From: Methanobacteriota archaeon | GTDB taxonomy: Archaea > Thermoplasmatota > Poseidoniia > Poseidoniales > Poseidoniaceae | Assembly: GCA_002719475.1 (NCBI GenBank) | Contig: PBHQ01000014.1 | Span: forward strand, 47,168 to 62,040 | Length of the DNA: 14,873 nt | Reading direction: 5' to 3' | Shown here: piece after piece, positions 5,779 through 14,700 of the stretch | Numbering within the stretch: the stretch's first letter is position 1 | Layout of the letters: each line of letters starts with the position of its first letter | Position numbers and translations under genes: made by a program | Notes under the pieces: generated by a model | What the model was told of the DNA's origin: nothing | The model's database searches: none | The model's input: only the letters and a program-made list of their open reading frames with translations

Positions 5779-8700
5779 ATGAACGATGCTCCATTCGCCT
5801 TATGTGCCTTCGATTCACCCCTAGATATGGTGTTCACGTTGTCACGTCACGATGTTGCCCCTAAGCCCGCCACAGTATCACGTTCTGGAGTTCTTCAGGC
5901 CCGCAAGTCTCTAGGCTTGGTATTCCTGATGGTTTTCTCTTCATTTGCTGCCATTCAATTCAGTGCTTGGGAGGTTATGGCTTTGAACGATGCAGATCAA
6001 GATGGGCTGTCTTATGCGCAGGAATATCTTCTCAATACGCAGCCAGCAGACCCCGATACAGATGGCGATGGTCTTCCTGATGGTTGGGAATGGAAATACG
6101 GTTTGGATCCTTTGGATGCTTCAACCACCGGCGATGATGGTGCTACTGGAGACCCTGATGGAGACAATTTGAACAATTTGAAAGAATATCTTGTCAACAT
6201 CCCTACAAATTGGGATTTGCCCTCAACTACGTATTTGGATAATGGAGTTTGGTGGAATGGCACTGTTCCGGTCAGAGGATGGTCTGAGGAGCACGTATTG
6301 ACGCTGAATACCCCTGCTTGTGGAGACCCTGGCAGTGACGGTAATGGTGGTTCGGTAATCCTATGTGATGAAGACCCACCCGGAGATATTTGCAATGACA
6401 ATATCGACAATGATGGAGACAATCTCATGGATATGGCTGATCCAGACAATGATGGTGATGCTAATTGTGGTAGCAACGACGATGATGGCGATGGTCTGAT
6501 CGATGAAGATCCAGATGGCTGGGATACCGATGGAGACGGTATGGATGATGGTTGGGAAGAAGCGAATGGATTGGATCCAACTTCTGCTAGTGGTGATAAC
6601 GGTAGTGGTGGAGACCCGGATGGCGACGGTTTGATCAATATCTACGAGTACATCAATCCTGGTTGGGATAGCCAGTGTGGAGGCAGCGATTGTTTCCAGC
6701 CCGGTCCTGGTCCTGGTGCAACTGCAACAGTAACTCCATGTAATCCTCTACCTCCTTCAAATTGTCTAGGCACAGCTGAAGTTGATTCCTTCACTCAGAC
6801 CGATCCATTGAGGGCAGATACGGACAAGGATGGCGTGAACGATGGTGATGAGGCGATTGGCAACCTGACCGATCCTACCGCTGCAGATACCGATGGAGAT
6901 GGAATCTCGGATGGTATCGAGATTAATTCAGCATATGGTAATCCTGCCCAAGCAAGCGATCCAAGGAATAACAATACGGATGGAGATCAATTCGATGATG
7001 GCGATGAGGACAAGAATGGAGATGGACTCCTAGGTGCTAACGAGACTGATCCAACGCGTAGAGAAGATGCTGGTGATGAGGATCAAGATGGATTCCAGAA
7101 TTGGGAGGAGAACATGACCTGCACTTTGTGGGATGTGGCAGATACCGATCATGGAGGAGTAGGCGACTATCAAGAAAGCGTAAATCATAGTACGGATCCT
7201 TGTGATTCATTGACGCCGTTCCAAACAACGCACTCAGGATATGCATCCCAGCGTCTGACTTTGGTTGACCCATCAGGCTTCAATCCTGCTGGTGGGTCAG
7301 GATACTACAATGCCTCAGGAGTCTTGACCGCCTTTACCTACACGGGCCTACAGGGTTCGGTATTGATTGGAGTTCCAGTATCTCCACCGGTCGGAACGGT
7401 TACTGTAGAAAACTGGAATGGTTCATTTTGCCATACTTCAGCGGTAGCGGATGGTTCGATTTCCACCACTCGGACGTATTGTGATGATGATTATTCAGAT
7501 TCTGATGGTGACGGTTTAGCAGATTGGGAAGAATTGAGGGGCGTTTACGGATATACTTCCAATCCTGGATTGGCCGATTCAGATAGTGATGGTGAATCAG
7601 ATTTTGATGAGGTAGCTGTGGGCTTGAAGACCGATCCACGAGATCCATGTTACAACAGTCTTGATTTTGATGGAGATACATTGAACGATTATTTCGAAAC
7701 CAGCACGAATTGTACATTATCAGCGATAGGCATCGACAATGGCACATTTGACCTCTATGTTACCGACCCTACTGTTTGGGATACAGATGGAGGGGGGATA
7801 AACGATGGTGCGGAATATCTTGATTCCACCAATCCTGAGTTAGGCAATGCTGCTGACGATATACATTTGTCTGATTACGACGGAGACGGCATTCCCGACG
7901 AGATTGAGAATATCTCCGGAACCAACTGGCTTGATCCGGACACGGATGGCGGAGGTATGTCAGATGGTCTTGAATGTCCCTTGCCATTCCCATACACAGG
8001 ATGTACTGGTTCTGGATTCAATCCATGGGACCCTAGTGATGACATAGTTTCGAATCAAGTGATTTTCTACGCTGAGAACACTTCAGGAGTAGTAGATGCC
8101 AACCAAGTCCACTGGTGGAGACAATATACCTATGATAATTACACTACGGCAGCATATGGAGTAGACTCAAATGTGCATCCGACCGAGGACATTACTTTAG
8201 CTTACAATAATGGCAGTGAACTTCCAGATATTTCCTTCCAAAATGGAACTGCTTCTTGGAGAATAACCTTCAATTCACCAATAAGCAGCGGTCCTTTCCC
8301 TATGCCAAGTAATACTCAGAATATTACTTCTGCAATGGATGGGACGGCAGAATTCACGCGTAGTCATTTGACGCATAGATATGATGTCAAGGCGAATACT
8401 GGTGCACTCATCGAGATTAATACGGTACAACCTGAGGTATTCTATTCGGATACCGTACGCTCCAATACGATAGCGAAGTCCGGGATGGCGTATGAAACTG
8501 CATTGACTCCTGAATTGACCGATCCTTCCTCTCCATTATCTTATGTTTTCAATGTCACTAATGCGGTGATATCTGAGGCTGGAGCATCTAGTGCTTGGGA
8601 AAAAGCTGCAGCAATCCAAGATTTCTTGATCAATGGAAATGGTAGTACTGAATTTGTGTTGGACAGTAACGGCTCCAATGGGGGCTCCTCTCCTGATTTG

Positions 8701-11700
8701 GCAAATCATCTCATATTATCAGCAAAGAGAGGAACTTGTTCAGAATATTCTACTACATTCGTAACTATGCTTAGATTGGCAGATATCCCTGCGCGCAAAG
8801 TTTCTGGTTACATGGGTGGAATCTGGAATGGTAGTGGATACACAGTAATGAGTGATCACCATTCTTATTGGGGTGAAGTAAGGCTACAGACAAATGGTGG
8901 AAATGGTAATTTGGATTTGGGCTGGATACCATTCAGACCTTGTCCTGAAGCAGAGGTGCTAGAAGTTGTTGATGAGACTTGGTCTCCAACTAGTTATGAC
9001 AGAGATGGCTCGGCACCTATTGAAGTAAATGGAACTCTAAGATTCGCTGAGAATCAAACAGTTGCCGGTGGAGTGACAATAACTGCATATCTTGTTCCTT
9101 CAGATGAGTTGTCGTTGGTTCCAGGGCCAGGCTCTTCAGTTGAGCGAGAACTTGGTTCAACCACAACAGCAGCAAATGGAACCTTCTTCATATCTGGAGT
9201 ACCTTCAGTGGCTATCCATTCAGGTTTCCACAAGGTGGTATTCGTACCACGTACTTTGGGAGTAATTCAATCGCAATTGATTGAGCAAGATTGGTTTATC
9301 AACGTGACAGATGATGTTGTATTGACCCATATTGATCCAGCCCCTTCAAATTCTCCAAGCCTTGGTGCAGGTTCTACTACTACCCTTTCAGGAACTATGA
9401 CATATCAGAGTCAACCTGAACTCGAGATTGAGGAATTAGCCAATCATACTCTATGGTTGAATTACACGACCACTCAGGATGGTGCAGTTAGTCAACAAGC
9501 CATAGTAGCAGCAGGTGGTGCGTGGGAGTTCACAGTTTCATTGGATGCCAATGAACCATTTGCGAACATCTCGGCAACTATTGAATTCGCAGGTTGGACC
9601 GATGATTCGCAATCTTTCACAGGTGCTCCACAACATCTTCGTCCTAACTCTCTGTCTATGACTTTCGTTGTTGAGGCTGCGCCGAATATTACAGCGACTG
9701 TTCAAGGGCCAAAGACCAATTCTTCGCGATTGGTTGTGGATTCCACAGTTTGGATTAATGGAACAGCTCAGACTGTATCGACTCCTGCAACATCATTGGC
9801 GGGTAATCTAGAGGTAGCTATTCGCGAGAATGGAACAGGCTCACTCTTCGAAGTCATCACCAATCTATCTATTTCTGGAACTTATCAAACCTCATTTGTC
9901 CTCAATAGTTCGTTGGTTCAGAATATCCCTGCTGGAGCGATAGACATGCGTTTACGTTTCTATCCAAGTAATCTGAATTCAACCGATGATGCTGATATGT
10001 CAAGCGCTAATCTTTGGATGATTAGCCGAATGAACATAACCTTCGATACACCTACACACATCAGGGGTACTGGAGGTTCCTATACGATGACGGTACTGGA
10101 TCACAGAGGATTTGAACCAGCAAATGTTTCTGGGACCTACACCAATAGTTTCAACGGAGGTGTTGTCAACACCACGACCGATCCAATGACTGCACAATTC
10201 ACTGTCAATTTCAATTCTCCAGCAGGACTTGCTGGAGGAGATTATGTTTGGCAGACAGCCTTTGGTGGTTCGGATTATTTCGAAGCAGATTCTTTCTCAA
10301 CATGGGCCCGTCTACAAGGTGAAGCGACATTCAACCCTAACCCCCCGACGTTAGTTAATGATTGGACACATATTGGAGATAGTAACTGGCTTGTTGCTGA
10401 CCTATATGATTCAGCTCTAACTCAGACAATCATTGGAAATAACTCGACAGTAGTGGTCTCTCTTGAGGATCCAATAATGGGTACGGTTGAGGTTGGTTCT
10501 GGGCCAGTAAATATAACTACAGGAGCAATTAATGTGACATTGGTCGCTCCGACCTATCTACCATCTGCGGTATACGATTTGAATTTGATGATAATATTCG
10601 ATCCTGTTCCCGGAACTGAGAACAATGATGCCTACTACTTATATTCCTTCGATCCGATGAATCCAACTACGGTACCTTGGGGAATTAGTTCTGAAGCAGT
10701 ACTCAATTTCGAGAATTCAACTTACAGTACAGAAGTGAATCAATCGATTGATTTGGTAGTCGAAGTGACCGATGTGGCAAATGGAACCGCAATTCCTGGT
10801 GCAAATGTTGCATTCATCTTCGATTATGGTTCCAGCAATGTAAGCATGGGTAGTGCTACATCAAATGCAACGGGTGTGGCAGTATTAGCTTGGGCTCCTG
10901 ACTCCATTGCACCAGAAAAGTATGATATTGCAGCCGTTATGGCGGATGACCTTACAGATACACTAGCAACAAGTAATGCAGGAAGATGGTTTGGTAACAT
11001 GAGTCAAGCAGAGTTGACCGTTCAGGTTGCAACTTCTATCGATATAGTATTCCCATCTCGAATCGTAGCCGGTGAATTGTTCAATCTCAATGGTACGGTC
11101 CTAGATTCGGACAACAGTTCCAGACCCTTATCGTCTGCCGTGCGCTTGGATGTATTCTGGGCAGACAACCCTGCGGAAGTTTTGGCCAACGACGTATTGA
11201 CCAACGAAACAGGATATTTCGACATCAACTTGACTTCGGATAGTGCTAGCAATGGTACTGTACGAGGCAACCACGACTTGATTGTTCAGGTGGTCAACGA
11301 ATCCAATGAATTCTATCTCTTTGGTGCCGCGCAAGGAACGATACTTGTAATGGGTCAGACTGAGTTGTACGGTCCAAAACCAAGTTCTCCACAAACGGTA
11401 TTACGTGGGGATTGGGTCGAATTGGAGGTGACTCTTGAGGAATCTTCCAACATGAGTGCTCCTTTGCCCGGAGAGAAAGTTGCAATATTGTTCGACGAGA
11501 CTTGGTTACCTGAGCAGACCACAGACGGTGTTGGGTATATAGCATTCAATCATACTGTGCCAAATACTCAGCCACTGGGTAGAATTAATGTCACTTTCTA
11601 CTACAATGAAACAGTGGATCTGCTTTCAACCAATTCTACGCTCAATACGGTTACAATATCTTCAACCACAGTCATGTATGTACATCCTATTACAGTTAAT

Positions 11701-14700
11701 CCAGTGGCCGGACAGAGTTTCGAAATAAACGGCAGTGTTCTTTCAGACAATGGTTCGGGAGTGATTAACCGGCAAGGTGGACTGATGCCCCACACAATAC
11801 AGTTCAAGATTGATGATGTCACTACAGGATTTGTTGTTTCAGGTGGTATCCTACAGGTGAATGGTAGTTGGAATGCTACAGTTTCATTGATGTCTGATTT
11901 CCAGAGGGGAATACACAACTTGACCGCTTACTTCATCACTAGTAGTGTTGAATATCAAGAGTCAGAGGCAACAGAAGTATTCACTTCAAGAGGCTTCACC
12001 ACGATGGAATTCCTCTATCCTGTAATGAGTGGTGGCTCTCCTACTCTGCAAAGTGCAACCACTCGCAATGAGACATTGACAGTGCAGATTAGGTTGCTTG
12101 AGAATACAGGAGATCCAGTTCCAAGCGGTACTGTGACAGTGAACCTCATCGGTACTAGTTGGCAGCAGGTAGTAACTACAGATGGCAACGGATTAGCTTG
12201 GGCTAACATGACTGTTCCGTTCGATTTAACTCCTGGAATAAACCAACTGAGTGCGGCATATGCTGGAGATTCTGCTCCAGACGGTCTTGAGGCTTCAAGT
12301 GCTAATGCATCATTTGTTGCTCTTGCCCAAACTATCTTGAGTATAACCGATCATACCCAGATATTGATTGTGAATCAGGATTTCTACCTCAATGGTACTC
12401 TATATGATGATCTAGGCTTACCACTTTACTTGGATGGCAATGAATCAGCCGGAGTGGTCGAATTGGTTATCGATGGAAATGTAACTATGTTTGTTCAATC
12501 CAATGCCACAACAGGCGCATTCAGTTTCGTATGGCAGGTGCCTCAGTCCTTCTATGCTGGAAATCACACAGTGGAAGTCAGGTATACTGCTGACCCTGTT
12601 TGGGGTAATCCCGGTTCCTCCGCTGCCTATTCAGCCAATCCTCTGTATTACCTTCCTTCTAATGCATCCTCCACCTTCGGAGTACAGGTGCCAACCAGCA
12701 TAGTTCTGTCAAGTTCCGGAGGCGATGTCGACCGCGGTGATACCATTTGGTTGAATGGAACTCTAGAGGACATAATCAACATCGGTCTTGGCAACAGGGC
12801 ACTTTCAGTGACATTGAATGGCGAATATTACAGCGTTGCATCAACTGATATGAATGGTGCCTTCAACATCCCTGTAATTATCCCAACAGAGACGCCACTT
12901 GGTCCTGCTGAAATTGGAGTTGCTTTCGCCGGCGAGGAATTCTACCTCTCTTCCGGTGCTAACGGCACATGGGTACTTTACAGTCCGATTACAATTACAT
13001 TAGTGACCAATGAATCGGTTGCCATCAACGAGAACATGACGATTACTGGAACCGTTCTCGACAACAACCTTGATCCGGTGTTCAACCACACTGTGTTACT
13101 TGAGGTTGGTGGGTTGGTTATCGCATCGGATGTAGTTACCGATATCAATGGAAGTTTCACAGTGGTATGGAGAGTGCAGACTCTAGGTATTGGCGAGCAT
13201 GTACTATCTGCATATGCAGATTCTCAAGGCTATTATCGCGCTGGGACTGGAAATACGACATTCTTCGTGGCTCACGAGTCAAAGATGACTTCCTCCTTCA
13301 CTTCATCACAGTCTGCAGTTCGAGGAATGAAGTGGGACCTAGAAGGAAGATTGTACGATGATGATGATATCAACCGAGCAGGAATCCCTGGGCAAGTTGT
13401 GGATCTTTATCTAGACGGAGTGTTCTCCTCTTCAGTACTAACCGATGAAAACGGCTATTGGAGCGGTAGCATAACCATCGCTTACGAAGCCATGCGAGGT
13501 GAGCACAATATCAGTATGTTCTATGCTGGAAACCAGACTTTCATGCCATCTGAGAGCAACCTTGTCGGTATTGTGCAAGCGCAGGTCGTACTCGATGTCA
13601 CGGTGACTTCAGCAGAAGTAATTCGTGGAGATTCCCTTCATCCAGTTGTTATGGAAGGCAGTTTGATTGAGGTGGGTGGAAATCAGAGTATAATCTCGAA
13701 TGCTGAATTGTCTTTGTCTACAATATGTGGAAGTGATGATTTGGGACCGTGCCAAGTAACTTGGAAGACAGATGGCTCATTCATTATTACTGGAACAGTA
13801 GGGTTCGAGTATGAACCTGGAACTATCTACCTGATGATATCTTATGCTGGCAACGAGAGTCAATATCTAAATCCAGTTAGTGTTAATCGTTCAGTGGAAC
13901 TTCAAGTTGATCTTGATTACGAGGTTAGTTTCGAGGATTTAGTTCCTGGAAAGCAGGATTCGGTTGAAGGAACGGTGATTATCTTCGATAAGAATGCTAG
14001 AGAACAGGGTATTGATATCAGAGTTGAGGGTATTCCGATAACTGCAATGATTACTTCCGAAGGTACCAACAACACCGCTAACAGCGTTCAGATTCAAGTG
14101 ACCGATTCTGCGGGAACTGCTTACTTTGAATTCTCTGCAGACCCACCATACAGCGACAGTGACTATTGGGGCTTGGTGTCCTTGGAACTCGAGATAGAGG
14201 ATGACCGCGTTTCTGATGACTCTTTGTCGCTATTCCGTTCAGAATATTCCAATCAGGGTCAGATTGAGGTTAAGGAGGCTGAACCAGAAGCTGAAACTCC
14301 TGTCTGGTTCTATGTTGTTGCGGCTTTGGTCATTGCCGCTGGAATTGGTGGATACATGCTTTGGAAGAGAAGGGAAGACCACATCAAGGAATTGAGCGAC
14401 ATTTTCTCCTATACTGCCGAGTTGTTAGCTGCTGGAGACGAGATGCGTGAAGCCATTTACATGTGCTATGAGAACCTATGTCAAGTTTTGATGAAGCATG
14501 GATTCCTAAGAAGGGACTTTGAAACAGTCCGTGAGTTTGAGATGGGTATCCGCAAGGCCTTGCCGATTAAGGAGACTTCGTTGATGAATCTAGACCAAGT
14601 CTTTGAGGAGGCAAGATATTCGGCTCATGAGATGACTGAGCAGCACAAGAACTTCGCACAGGAGTCGTTGCGCGGAGTTCTGCATGATATCGACACCATG

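Larger units (their letters stand above)
5989..8040 (+). repeat. thrombospondin-type-3-like Ca-binding repeat region of the giant protein
   Basis: Residues 71-754 carry about twenty DxDxDG-type loops such as DTDGDGLPDG, DTDGDGMDDG, DTDKDGVNDG, DSDGDGLADW and DYDGDGIPDE, many followed by 'xDPxxx'. Two beta-like inserts interrupt them (about 140-195 and 480-560). Such loops normally bind Ca2+ and make a rigid stalk. Three late loops have Gly in place of the third Asp: DTDHGG, DTDGGG and DTDGGG. Confidence 0.9.

Noticed and set aside
6012..6638. 208-residue open frame on the minus strand, rich in Ser and Pro
   Set aside because: It is the mirror of the GAT/GGT-rich TSP3 repeats: antisense of Asp-Gly codons gives Ser/Pro repeats. 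It has no domain sign and lies wholly inside a strong gene.
7037..7993. Several minus-strand open frames of 74-115 residues
   Set aside because: Low-complexity, His/Asn/Arg-rich translations opposite the TSP3 region; shadows of the giant gene.
5989..8040. CRISPR array or DNA-level satellite, suggested by recurring GATGGNGATGG words
   Set aside because: The recurrence follows codons for Asp and Gly in one open frame, with variable spacing and no constant repeat/spacer layout.
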